64,000 nucleotides of DNA, taken from Bacillus proteolyticus. Its GTDB lineage: Bacteria > Bacillota > Bacilli > Bacillales > Bacillaceae_G. Numbering within the stretch: position 1 is the stretch's first letter; each line of letters begins with the position of its first letter. The position numbers and the translations under genes are program-made. Where the stretch lies: contig NZ_MACH01000127.1 in the NCBI RefSeq assembly GCF_001884065.1, forward strand, positions 78,504 to 142,503. The letters are read 5' to 3'. Below, in pieces: positions 41,661 to 50,137 of the stretch. The notes under the pieces are model-generated. The model worked only from the letters and a program-made list of their open reading frames with translations, did no database searches and was not told the DNA's origin.

Positions 41661-41674
41661 AGAAAACGTTCACA
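41661..41674. promoter_or_regulatory. cre site (CcpA) before yqgQ-glcK
   Basis: AGAAAACGTTCACA fits TGWAANCGNTNWCA at 13 of 14 positions; located 43 nt upstream of yqgQ. Confidence 0.6.
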
Positions 41675-41721
41675 TATTTTATTATAATCAAGAAGAAAAA
41701 GTCTCGTCAATTTTTATTTGT

Positions 41722-42300
41722 CTATACAAGCCCATTTATAACCATTGTTCCTTTTTCTGTAATAATTTTTTCTACATTTTTATCAAATGGTTCAACAGGA
41801 ATATGTTTTACCATTTGAAAATCATAAGCTAATGATAGCGTTTCCCCTTTATAATGCACGAGATAACGATCATAGTAGCCACCACCATATCCAATCCGTT
41901 CCCCTCGCCGCGTATACGCTACTCCTGGCACGATAAGAAGATCAATTTCACACGCATTCACTTCTTCCGTAAACGCTGGAATCGGTTCACGTAAATTCAT
42001 ATATACTGTTTCTAATTGATCAAAATTACTAATTTTCCGGAAAGACATCGTTCTTGTCCCTTTATTACACTTTGGAACAACAATTTTCTTTCCTTCTTCC
42101 CAAGCTTTTTCGATAATAGGATATGTATTCACTTCATGTTCCATCGAGAGAGTGATTCCAATTGTTTTAGCTTCAATCCACTCTTTTTGTCCATACAACG
42201 AAACTGCAATTTGTTCCGATAAAGTTGTATACTGTTCTTCAGATAAAGAATTCATGCGTTCTATTATTTGTTTACGTAAACGTATTTTCTCTTCTTTCAC
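41722..42300 (-). CDS. yqgN: 5-formyltetrahydrofolate cyclo-ligase
   Basis: ATP-dependent conversion of 5-formyl-THF to 5,10-methenyl-THF; about 192 residues. LRKQIIERMNSLS at the N-terminus binds ATP, VPKCNKGTRTMSFRKI and LREPIP follow, and VPGVAYTRRGERIGYGGGYYDRYL is the folate signature. The start is GTG 42,300 (MKEEKIRLRKQ) with GGGGGAAAA upstream; a longer ORF is unlikely. I see no rhomboid gene (yqgP) between this gene and yqgQ, where I recall B. subtilis having one. Confidence 0.92.
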   Translation of the reverse strand: MKEEKIRLRKQIIERMNSLSEEQYTTLSEQIAVSLYGQKEWIEAKTIGITLSMEHEVNTYPIIEKAWEEGKKIVVPKCNKGTRTMSFRKISNFDQLETVYMNLREPIPAFTEEVNACEIDLLIVPGVAYTRRGERIGYGGGYYDRYLVHYKGETLSLAYDFQMVKHIPVEPFDKNVEKIITEKGTMVINGLV

Positions 42301-42369
42301 ACACTTTTCCCCCTTACAGTGACACTTTACTCTACGAGGATAGTGTATCACTTTTACGTAGGAATCGCA

Positions 42370-42405
42370 TAAAAAAAAAGAAACAGTAGGAAAATATTCC
42401 TACTG
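42370..42405 (-). terminator. Terminator after rpmG
   Basis: CAGTAGGA/TCCTACTG with a 6-nt loop and a T-run on the minus strand. Confidence 0.9.
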
Positions 42406-42406
42406 C

Positions 42407-42556
42407 TTACTTTGTTTCACGGTGTAACGTAGACTTCTTGTCACGCTTGCAATACTTTTTAAGCTCGATACGCTCAGCGTTGTTACGTTTATTTTTCTTT
42501 GAGATATAGTTACGATCTCCGCATTCTGTACATGCTAGAGTAATATTTACACGCAT
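42407..42556 (-). CDS. rpmG: 50S ribosomal protein L33
   Basis: A 49-residue protein, [20 protein letters not shown], rich in Lys and Arg. L33 exists as a zinc-binding form (two CxxC) and a zinc-free form. This copy keeps CTEC and one Cys in KYCKRDKK but lacks the fourth, so it should not hold zinc tightly. GGAGGG lies 7-8 nt before the ATG. In Bacillus this locus matches rpmGA. Not in the track of long frames because it is short. Confidence 0.95.
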   Translation of the reverse strand: MRVNITLACTECGDRNYISKKNKRNNAERIELKKYCKRDKKSTLHRETK

Positions 42557-42625
42557 TCTTATTTCCCTCCAGTACTAATAACTTAAATCAGACTATACCA
42601 TAATACCACTTTTAAAATAAAAATT

Positions 42626-44977
42626 CTACACCTTTTGATATTGTCTAATTTTTTCTATAAGATTTTTCATGTTTTCCCTTGCTATCACTGGGTTTCTAGC
42701 ATGTGAATACACTAAAAATTTTGGTTGTTTTGCGTCAGAAACGATATAAGACCACTCTTTTTCTGTATATTTGAACTGTACTCCTTCTAATATCCCGTCT
42801 TCTTTTCTTTCCATATCAGCCAATAATTTCCGCATTACTTTCCCTTTTTCCTTCCACGAACACACAACTTCATCACAAAGTAAATAGAGCGGAGGTGATT
42901 GCTCTATTATGCTGAAAAATGTTTTTCCCTGCAGTGCTATTAACTCAAACAATTTTCCTATTCGATATAAAATATCTCGCTTCCATCTTATTTGAAAAGA
43001 CTTTTTTTCATCATACATATAAAATAGAAGGTAACAACCGCCCAATTTCAAAGACATTGGATAAATTTTATCTGCTGATTCAAATAATAAATCAGGAATA
43101 TCTACTTCTTCAAAGTCAGTTCCTTGGTAAATATTACTATGATTATCATATAAATCGAATTGATTTCCTTGTTCAGAAAACATAAGCGCCATATTTGCTT
43201 TACTCGATTTCATCAAAGCTTTCACATGATCTTTTTGTTCCCCCGCATAAATCCATGTAACTGTGCACCCAAGCCTTTGCAGAAAGAGAATAAGTAACTG
43301 TTGTAACATATCATTTCTCTTATTAATAAGAAGATGAAACTTCTGTTTTTGTATTTTCTCTATATCAATGTGTTCTAATACTGCTTCTATATAATTATTT
43401 AAAGAAACATGAACCTGCTTACTTCGCCCCATTTCTTTCTCACATACGTAACGAAACGACTCAGACATATATAGTTGTTCGATCATTTTTTGCTGCTTAT
43501 ACGATAACATTCCATCCCTGCCATACATCTTTATAACAATCCCTCTATCACTTTCCACTTGAATAAAAACCCCACCTGCACAGTTCAAATTATGAATGGC
43601 ATACTGAAAAAGTGACTCGTTCATTTCTTTACATTCCATCGTATGAATCCCAATACCATGAATAGCATGGAGGAATAAGTTTTTATAGGACGTTGTTTCT
43701 ATATTTTCTTGACTTCCGATTAATATGCTCTCTCCTTTTACAAAAAGAGAACCATAAGCCATTGCGGCTTTCACAATAAATTGAGGGGTAATCTCAACAT
43801 TTCCTCTTCCGACAATCCGGCTTTTTTGTAACCATCCTGCCCCCTTTTCACTCTCTTGAACACCAGCAGAGCCTACTATTGAATGACTATCTATCACCTT
43901 ATATGGCCATAGTTTTCCTTTTTGCTTAATTACTGTACTTTTCCCTATATGGCAATGGTCCGCTACGATACTTTTTTGAAAAAGTGTAACATCATCTTCA
44001 ACCATTGTATGCTCTCCAATTGTTGTTTCTAGCAACTCACAATATTTTCCGATATGGGCGTTTGCAAAAACGATGCTTTTTTGCAGCTGAGAATAACTTG
44101 AAACGATACTATTTTTCCCTATAATAGAGTACGGTTCAATTACAGCCCCCGCACCAATTATTACCCCTTCTCCAATAAAAGAAGGACCATGAATTTTCGT
44201 CCCTTTTCCTATCGTTACACCTTCTCCCATCCACACCATTGGTAATACTTCTGTATATGGAATAGGCACCTTCAATTTTTTCGTCAACAAATCGAATTGA
44301 GCTTGCCGATATTGATCAAATGTACCAATATCTAGCCAATAGTCTTCTGATAAATATGCAAATAACGCATTTTTATTTGCCAATAGTGGAAATACATCAT
44401 GACTGAAATCAAAAAATTCCATGGATGGTATGTAAGAAAAAATTTCCGGCTCCATTATATAAATACCTGTATTCACAACATTAGAAACTACCTCATTCCA
44501 ACTCGGTTTTTCTATATATCGTATAATTTCTTGTTCTTTATTCGTTACAACTAGCCCAAATGAGAGTGGATTTTCTACTTCTTTCACAAACATCGTTACC
44601 ATTCTCTTCTTCTGTTCATGAAATGCAATTCCTTCTGATAATTGAAAATCAGTTAATGCATCCCCACTAATAACAACAAATGTTTCATCTAAAAAACTTT
44701 CCGCTTGCTTAATACTCCCTGCGGTTCCAAGTGGGGGAGAGTCTTCAAAATAATACAAGTTAACTCCCCATTTACTACCATCACCAAAGTACTGCTTAAT
44801 AGCTGTACTCATATATTGAACGGTAATTGCAATTTCACGAATGCCATGCTGACGTAATAATTCAATATTATATTCAAGAACCGGCTTTTCTAACAATGGT
44901 AACATCGGTTTTGGAGTATTACATGTTAATGGTCTAAGACGTCTTCCCTTTCCTCCAGCTAAAATAACCCCCTTCAT
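42626..44977 (-). CDS. Sugar nucleotidyltransferase with left-handed beta-helix and degenerate phosphomannomutase-like domain
   Basis: A 783-residue protein. Residues 1-235 are a nucleotidyltransferase (KGVILAGGKGRRLRPLT with the GxGxRL/PK motif, PKPMLPLL, then GDALTDF with metal-binding Asp and EKPSW), probably for mannose-1-phosphate or glucose-1-phosphate. Residues 245-370 are hexapeptide repeats. The C-terminal 400 residues align in length with phosphohexomutases, but the usual Ser-phosphate loop (TxSHNP) is missing: at that place I read CAGGVFIQVESDRG. The catalytic role of that part is therefore doubtful. The start is ATG 44,977 (MKGVILAGG). It is monocistronic between rpmG and the pst operon. 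Confidence 0.85.
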   Translation of the reverse strand: MKGVILAGGKGRRLRPLTCNTPKPMLPLLEKPVLEYNIELLRQHGIREIAITVQYMSTAIKQYFGDGSKWGVNLYYFEDSPPLGTAGSIKQAESFLDETFVVISGDALTDFQLSEGIAFHEQKKRMVTMFVKEVENPLSFGLVVTNKEQEIIRYIEKPSWNEVVSNVVNTGIYIMEPEIFSYIPSMEFFDFSHDVFPLLANKNALFAYLSEDYWLDIGTFDQYRQAQFDLLTKKLKVPIPYTEVLPMVWMGEGVTIGKGTKIHGPSFIGEGVIIGAGAVIEPYSIIGKNSIVSSYSQLQKSIVFANAHIGKYCELLETTIGEHTMVEDDVTLFQKSIVADHCHIGKSTVIKQKGKLWPYKVIDSHSIVGSAGVQESEKGAGWLQKSRIVGRGNVEITPQFIVKAAMAYGSLFVKGESILIGSQENIETTSYKNLFLHAIHGIGIHTMECKEMNESLFQYAIHNLNCAGGVFIQVESDRGIVIKMYGRDGMLSYKQQKMIEQLYMSESFRYVCEKEMGRSKQVHVSLNNYIEAVLEHIDIEKIQKQKFHLLINKRNDMLQQLLILFLQRLGCTVTWIYAGEQKDHVKALMKSSKANMALMFSEQGNQFDLYDNHSNIYQGTDFEEVDIPDLLFESADKIYPMSLKLGGCYLLFYMYDEKKSFQIRWKRDILYRIGKLFELIALQGKTFFSIIEQSPPLYLLCDEVVCSWKEKGKVMRKLLADMERKEDGILEGVQFKYTEKEWSYIVSDAKQPKFLVYSHARNPVIARENMKNLIEKIRQYQKV

Positions 44978-45278
44978 ATACTTCAGCCTCCACTTATATA
45001 ATGTTCAAGAACTCCGTATACCACATATATATTATTTATCCCGCATTAACTGCCCACAAATAGCGGGATAAACAAATGTACCTTTTAACTCTAGTAAAAA
45101 AAAGAAAGCGCTTACTATTAAATCAGCAAAATATTTATAAGACGTAATTAACACATATGTACTTATTTTTCCATTAATTATGATACATCTTATCATCATA
45201 AACTAAAGGAAACAACGAGCTTTTTTTGTCATGTTTTGACTAAAAAAAGCAGGTGATTTCTCATCACCTACTCTTTTC
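44978..45278. other. Intergenic region with bcr-like repeat and cre-like site
   Basis: Contains a bcr-like repeat copy (45,031-45,076) and a cre-like AGAAAGCGCTTACT near 45,105-45,118. The rest is AT-rich; the promoter of the 44,977 gene should lie near 45,000-45,060. Confidence 0.5.
45031..45076. repeat. bcr-like dispersed repeat, copy 2
   Basis: TTATCCCGC/GCGGGATAA inverted pair (45,036-45,044 and 45,064-45,072). It shares TTTATCCCGCATTAAC with copy 1, read in the opposite orientation. Confidence 0.65.
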
Positions 45279-45935
45279 CTACTCATTCAATAAATAATGC
45301 TTTCCTTTTACTAAATAAAATACATTCTCAGCAATATTGGTAACATGGTCTGCTACACGCTCAATGTATCTTGCAACAAAGGATAGTTGTGTAATTTGTG
45401 TAATCGCTTCTGGTTGTCCAGGGATAGAGGAAATAAATTCACGAATCGCCTTCCCATAAATTTCATCAACTGAATCATCCATTTCAGCAATTTGTCTAGC
45501 AAAAGTTAAATTTTCTTGCTCGTATGATTCTAATGCTAAATTTAACATTTTATGAGCAATCTCAAACATTTCATCAAGATTCTGCAAGCTAACAACCACT
45601 TCTTTTTCTCCAAGACGAATTGTTGATTTCGCAATATTAACAGCGTGATCTGCAATACGTTCTAAATCTGTCGCTGTTTTAATTGAAATGAAAATTCTTC
45701 GTAAATCACTTGCTACAGGCTGCTGCTTTGTAATAAGCATAAGTGCAAGGTCATTTATTTCTTCTTCTAAATTATCCATGCGATAATCACCATCAATGAC
45801 CTCTAATGCTTTCTCTACATCTCTTTTGTGAAGCCCTTCCATAGCAATTAATAAAGCTTCCCTTGCTAATTCACCAAGTTCAACTACCTTTTGCTGTAAC
45901 GTCTTTAAATCATATTGAAACTGTTCTCTTACCAT
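45279..45935 (-). CDS. phoU: Phosphate transport system regulator PhoU
   Basis: A 218-residue all-helical protein with two three-helix repeats, each carrying a metal-binding E/DxxxD signature (DRDVEKALEVIDGD type, and ERVADHVTNIAENV, ERIADHAVNIAKST). It connects the Pst transporter with phosphate signalling. Start 45,935 is chosen because the longer frame (45,965) has no box. It is the last gene of pstSCAB-phoU. Confidence 0.93.
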   Translation of the reverse strand: MVREQFQYDLKTLQQKVVELGELAREALLIAMEGLHKRDVEKALEVIDGDYRMDNLEEEINDLALMLITKQQPVASDLRRIFISIKTATDLERIADHAVNIAKSTIRLGEKEVVVSLQNLDEMFEIAHKMLNLALESYEQENLTFARQIAEMDDSVDEIYGKAIREFISSIPGQPEAITQITQLSFVARYIERVADHVTNIAENVFYLVKGKHYLLNE

Positions 45936-45972
45936 TGCTTCTTCCCCCCTCAATATTATGTGCATTATATAT

Positions 45973-46043
45973 AAAGTGAAACTTTAATCAGTGTGGGGGT
46001 TTTTCATCCCCACTGATTATTAGCCCGCAAATAGCGGGATAAA
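45973..46043. repeat. bcr-like dispersed repeat, copy 3
   Basis: GTGAAACTTTAATCAGTG, then CCCACTGATT, forming a long imperfect hairpin, and ending in AGCGGGATAAA. Lies between pstB and phoU. Confidence 0.7.
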
Positions 46044-46164
46044 TCCCCTCCCCAGCCTCTTGTACGTTTATTAAGCCTTGAGGAAAGAGAAATATTACTC
46101 CCCCTATTTAAAGTGAGAAATGCCCTCTATTAAGAGGGCATTTACTCTTAGCCTTACAACGATA

Positions 46165-46980
46165 TCAACCAAATCGTCCTGTAATATAGTCTTCTGTTCG
46201 CTTATCTGTAGGTGTTGTAAATAATTTATTTGTATCTGTATATTCCACAACTTCTCCACTTAAGAAGAAGGCAGTTTTATCTGAAATACGTGCTGCTTGT
46301 TGCATGTTGTGCGTTACAATAACAATACTAAAATCTTTCTTTAATTCCTGAATTAGTTCTTCTACTTTTAATGTTGAAATTGGATCTAACGCTGATGTTG
46401 GTTCATCCATTAAAATTACGTCTGGCTCAATCGCTAAGCAGCGTGCAATACATAGACGTTGTTGCTGCCCACCAGATAAACCATATGCATTATCGTGCAA
46501 ACGATCTTTTAACTCATCCCAAATGGCTGCTCCGCGCAAGCTTTTTTCAACGATTTCATCAAGTGTTTTTTTGTCACGAACACCATGAATTTTCGGTCCA
46601 TATGCTACATTTTCATAAATAGATTTCGGGAATGGATTTGGCTTTTGGAACACCATGCCCACATGCGTACGTAATTCTTCAACCGGATATGATTTATCGA
46701 ATATATTTCGTTCTCTATATTCGATAACTCCCGTAGTTCGAACGATAGGTACTAACTCTACCATACGATTTAGCGTTTTTAAGTATGTTGATTTCCCGCA
46801 ACCACTTGGACCGATAATCGCTGTTACTTCATTCTCATGAATACTTAAGTTGATATCTTTTAAAGCATGGTCTTCTCCGTACCATAAATTTAAATTTTTC
46901 GTATCAAATACTACTTTTTTTGGTGCTGTCTCAATCTTCTTCTCATTTTTCACCTGTACATTTACTACTGTTGCTACCAT
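46165..46980 (-). CDS. pstB: Phosphate ABC transporter ATP-binding protein PstB
   Basis: A 271-residue ATPase that drives inorganic phosphate import. Walker [11 protein letters not shown]-loop [13 protein letters not shown], signature LSGGQQQR, Walker [13 protein letters not shown] and H-loop THNMQQA are all present. Start 46,980 ([12 protein letters not shown]) with a GGGG box. Typical of the Pst class, NPFPKSI being a Pst marker. It is the fourth gene of the operon; a bcr-like repeat separates it from phoU. Confidence 0.95.
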   Translation of the reverse strand: MVATVVNVQVKNEKKIETAPKKVVFDTKNLNLWYGEDHALKDINLSIHENEVTAIIGPSGCGKSTYLKTLNRMVELVPIVRTTGVIEYRERNIFDKSYPVEELRTHVGMVFQKPNPFPKSIYENVAYGPKIHGVRDKKTLDEIVEKSLRGAAIWDELKDRLHDNAYGLSGGQQQRLCIARCLAIEPDVILMDEPTSALDPISTLKVEELIQELKKDFSIVIVTHNMQQAARISDKTAFFLSGEVVEYTDTNKLFTTPTDKRTEDYITGRFG

Positions 46981-47008
46981 TTGAATTCCCCTTTCATCCA
47001 CTTCCAAC

Positions 47009-47875
47009 TTATTTTCGATTTCGTAACCATAAGACAAATATATTTATAAAGAGCAGTAATCCTAGCAAAACAATCATCCCAGCTGCTGCTACATACTGAA
47101 ATTCCTCTTGCGGTCTACTCATCCAATTAAAAATTTGAATTGGTAAAACCGTAAATCTATCGAACATACTAAACGGAACATAATTTGCAAATGCAAGTGC
47201 CCCAATAACTAACAACGGTGCCGCTTCTCCGATCGCTCTCGATACCGCTAACGTACATCCCGTTAAAATCCCTGGCAAAGCTACTGGCAGTACAGTTTGA
47301 TACATCGTTTGCCATTTCGTAGCACCTAATCCGTAAGAAGCTTCTAATAAGGAACTTGGTACAGATCGAATCGCTTCTTGGCTAGCCACAACAACTGTTG
47401 GTAAGACGAGTAAACTCATCGTCAGTGCCGCTGCGATTATGCTCTCTCCCAAATGGAGAGCGTATACGAAAATAGTTAACCCGAGTAAACCAAACACAAC
47501 GGAAGGTACCCCTGCTAATGTTTGATTATTCAATTCTATTAACTTTTTAAAAACGGACTCTTTCGCATAATGCTCTAAATAAAGAGCTGTTCCGACTCCA
47601 AATATAAAAGAGACCGGTATAACAATACTCATAAATAATATTGTTCCTGACAAAGCAGCAGCAATCCCAGCTTCTTTCGGATTACGTGAAGCGAAGTTTG
47701 TAAAAAAATCTATTGAAAGATAACTCATACCTTTTTCAAAAATTTGAAACAATAAAATAAGCAGAATTACGATTGCAAACAAAATTGCTATATAAAATAA
47801 TGATTTGTAAATTCTATCTTTTAAAAAACGTGATACCATATTTTCTTGTATTTTTTTTTGGTCTAACATTCGCAT
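47009..47875 (-). CDS. pstA: Phosphate ABC transporter permease PstA
   Basis: Inner-membrane subunit of 288 residues with about six helices. The EAA loop ([11 protein letters not shown]) and the conserved [22 protein letters not shown] match PstA. It ends 28 nt before pstB and starts 1-2 nt after pstC. Pairs with PstC to form the phosphate channel. Confidence 0.93.
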   Translation of the reverse strand: MRMLDQKKIQENMVSRFLKDRIYKSLFYIAILFAIVILLILLFQIFEKGMSYLSIDFFTNFASRNPKEAGIAAALSGTILFMSIVIPVSFIFGVGTALYLEHYAKESVFKKLIELNNQTLAGVPSVVFGLLGLTIFVYALHLGESIIAAALTMSLLVLPTVVVASQEAIRSVPSSLLEASYGLGATKWQTMYQTVLPVALPGILTGCTLAVSRAIGEAAPLLVIGALAFANYVPFSMFDRFTVLPIQIFNWMSRPQEEFQYVAAAGMIVLLGLLLFINIFVLWLRNRK

Positions 47876-47876
47876 A

Positions 47877-48827
47877 TTATGTCACCCTCCTAAAACGGCG
47901 CATAATATACTGCGAAATGATGTTCATAATAAAAGTAAACACGAATAAAGTCGCACCTACAGCATACATGCTGTAATAAGTAATTGTTCCGTGCGGAGCA
48001 TCACCTAAACTCACTTGTACAATATAGGCTGTTAATGTTTGAATAGAATGAGTCGGATCTATCGATACATTAGGTGTTGATCCAGCTGCAATAACAACAA
48101 TCATCGTTTCACCAATCGCCCTGGAAGCAGCTAATATAATCGCTGCCATAATCCCCGTAAAAGCCGAAGGAAACACGACTTGTTTTACCATCTCAAACCG
48201 AGTTGCTCCTAGCGCTAATGAGGCTTCTTTAATTCCTTTTGCTACAGCTCTCATCGCATCTTCAGAGAGTGACGCAATCGTCGGTATCATCATAAATCCT
48301 ATAACAATACCCGGACTAATAGCATTAAAAAACTGCAAATCTGGTATAACCCGTTGTAACAGTGGTGTGACAACTGTTAACGCGAAAAAACCATATACAA
48401 TTGTCGGGATGCCTGCTAGTAACTCTAACAACGGTTTTAATATTTTCTGAGCGCCATTCGAAGCGTATTCGCTTAAAAACACGGCACAACCTAAACCAAT
48501 AGGAATTGCTACGAACATGGCAATTGCTGTTACAAGGATTGTTCCACATATAAGTGGTAATATACCGAATTTCGGATCTTCAAAAAAAGGTAACCATTCT
48601 TGCTCCGTCAAAAAGGAGTATAATGATATTTTTTGAAAAAACATGATTGTTTCACTAGCCAACGTAATAATAATCCCAAGTGTCGTCACTATAGACACGC
48701 TAGCAATTATTTTTAGTAATAACGGAACAATTCGATTGATTCGCTGCGCTTTTTTTCGCCTCTTTGTATTTCTCTCAATCAAATGTTGTACAGAAAATGT
48801 AATTTGACTTTTGTCATTATGAGCCAA
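47877..48827 (-). CDS. pstC: Phosphate ABC transporter permease PstC
   Basis: Inner-membrane subunit of 316 residues with the PstC marks: GLGCAVFLSEYA, LAGIPTIVYGFFAL, and ASRAIGETMIVVIAAG. Start codon is TTG 48,827 (MAHNDKSQITFSV): AAAGGGG is about 11 nt upstream, and the first ATG inside would lose the N-terminal segment. It begins 27 nt downstream of the pstS stop. Confidence 0.92.
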   Translation of the reverse strand: MAHNDKSQITFSVQHLIERNTKRRKKAQRINRIVPLLLKIIASVSIVTTLGIIITLASETIMFFQKISLYSFLTEQEWLPFFEDPKFGILPLICGTILVTAIAMFVAIPIGLGCAVFLSEYASNGAQKILKPLLELLAGIPTIVYGFFALTVVTPLLQRVIPDLQFFNAISPGIVIGFMMIPTIASLSEDAMRAVAKGIKEASLALGATRFEMVKQVVFPSAFTGIMAAIILAASRAIGETMIVVIAAGSTPNVSIDPTHSIQTLTAYIVQVSLGDAPHGTITYYSMYAVGATLFVFTFIMNIISQYIMRRFRRVT

Positions 48828-48854
48828 AGATGAAAACCCCTTTCCACCCTGACA

Positions 48855-49772
48855 TTACCTTTTTATTTCTGTTAACATTCGCAGCTGTTCATTGTATTTT
48901 TCTTTTGGCAATTTTACATATCCGACCTCTTCAGCGAGGTTGCCAACATGTTTAATCATAAACTCAACATAATTTGCTACATTCATTTTATTTCGGATAG
49001 ATGCATCATTTACATAAGTAAATAGCGGTCTAGCTAAAGGCTTATACGCCCCCGACTGAATGGTCTCTTTCGTTGGAAATACACCATCCACCTGTATTGC
49101 TTTCACCTTATCTCGATTGGCCATATAATAAGCATATCCTACAAAAGCAATGGCATTTTTATCATTCATTACCCCTTGCATAATAACTTGATCGTCTTCA
49201 GACAAAGAAACCGTTTTTACAAGGCGATTATTTTGTAAGACAACATTTTGGAAATAATCATAAGTACCAGAGTCTACGCCTGGCGCATAAAATTTAACTT
49301 GTTCACGTGGCCATGATGAATGAATTTGTGACCATCGTTTCAATCTACCATTTTCACTCCATAATAGACGTAACTCGTCTATCGTTATATTGTTTACCCA
49401 CGTATTTTGACGATTCACAACAATTGTTAGACCATCATAAGCAACCTCAAATGGTGTAAATTGAATGGAATTTTTCTGCATAGCATTTTCTTCTACCGGT
49501 TTCATCAATCTCGAAGCATTGTTTATATCTACTTCTCCTTTACTGAAACGATTAAATCCTCCTCCTGTCCCAGAAATACTAATAGAAATTTTCACGTTTG
49601 GATAGGCCTTTGTATATTCCTCTGCTACTGCCTCTATAATAGGAAAAACCGTTGAGGATCCATCAACTCTCACTTCTCCCATTTCATTTGTAGCAAATAC
49701 AGTAGACATATTAAAACAAAGGAAACATGTCGATAATGTCAAAACTTTAATCGATGCGCTCATCCATTTCAC
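48855..49772 (-). CDS. pstS: Phosphate-binding protein PstS
   Basis: A 305-residue solute-binding protein that captures phosphate outside the membrane. The signal sequence is MKWMSASIKVLTLSTCFLCF; SPase I cleavage after VFA is plausible, and a poor lipobox (LSTC, Thr at -1) is also there, so anchoring is unsure. Phosphate-binding motifs: GSSTVFPI, SGTGGGFNRF, GVDSGTYDYF. The gene leads the operon and has a Pho box just upstream. The protein is longer-signalled but otherwise standard. Confidence 0.93.
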   Translation of the reverse strand: MKWMSASIKVLTLSTCFLCFNMSTVFATNEMGEVRVDGSSTVFPIIEAVAEEYTKAYPNVKISISISGTGGGFNRFSKGEVDINNASRLMKPVEENAMQKNSIQFTPFEVAYDGLTIVVNRQNTWVNNITIDELRLLWSENGRLKRWSQIHSSWPREQVKFYAPGVDSGTYDYFQNVVLQNNRLVKTVSLSEDDQVIMQGVMNDKNAIAFVGYAYYMANRDKVKAIQVDGVFPTKETIQSGAYKPLARPLFTYVNDASIRNKMNVANYVEFMIKHVGNLAEEVGYVKLPKEKYNEQLRMLTEIKR

Positions 49773-49835
49773 GTGTTCTTCCTCCTAGAAGTAACCGGAA
49801 ATAACAGGATTACAGATATAAGAATACTGCTAAAC

Positions 49836-49874
49836 TATTAATTCGGTTTTAATTGTTTGTAAAAGTTTTGTAAA
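49836..49874 (-). promoter_or_regulatory. Pho box (PhoP-binding repeats) of pstS
   Basis: Minus strand: four hexamers at exactly 11-bp steps: TTTACA (49,869-49,874), TTTACA (49,858-49,863), TTAAAA (49,847-49,852), TTAATA (49,836-49,841). This matches the TT(A/T/C)A(C/T)A direct-repeat pattern bound by phosphorylated PhoP. Confidence 0.88.
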
Positions 49875-50087
49875 GTTCCACAAAAACAACTGTATACACA
49901 AACTTTATTTTCACTTTTGTACTTTAGATGCAGGAAATTTTCTAATCATCCATAAAACTGCTATCTCCTATCACACAAGACAAACTTAGAGCGTATGCAC
50001 TCATCTTGTTATGTTCATCGTTTTTAAAACATGTCTTTTCAACATTTTACGCTTGTCCACATTTACTAAACCATATGCATAAAGCAT

Positions 50088-50128
50088 AAAAAAAAGCACA
50101 CTATCTTTTCAGATAGTGTGCTTTTTTT
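50088..50128 (-). terminator. Terminator after pbpA
   Basis: AAAGCACACTATCT/AGATAGTGTGCTTT, TTTC loop, long flanking A/T runs. Confidence 0.92.
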
Positions 50129-50137
50129 ACAACTTTT

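Larger units (their letters stand above)
49773..50137. other. Intergenic region with Pho box, pstS promoter and pbpA terminator
   Basis: Between pstS and pbpA. Contains the PhoP boxes (49,836-49,874) and, near its right end, the pbpA terminator (50,088-50,128). Confidence 0.7.
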
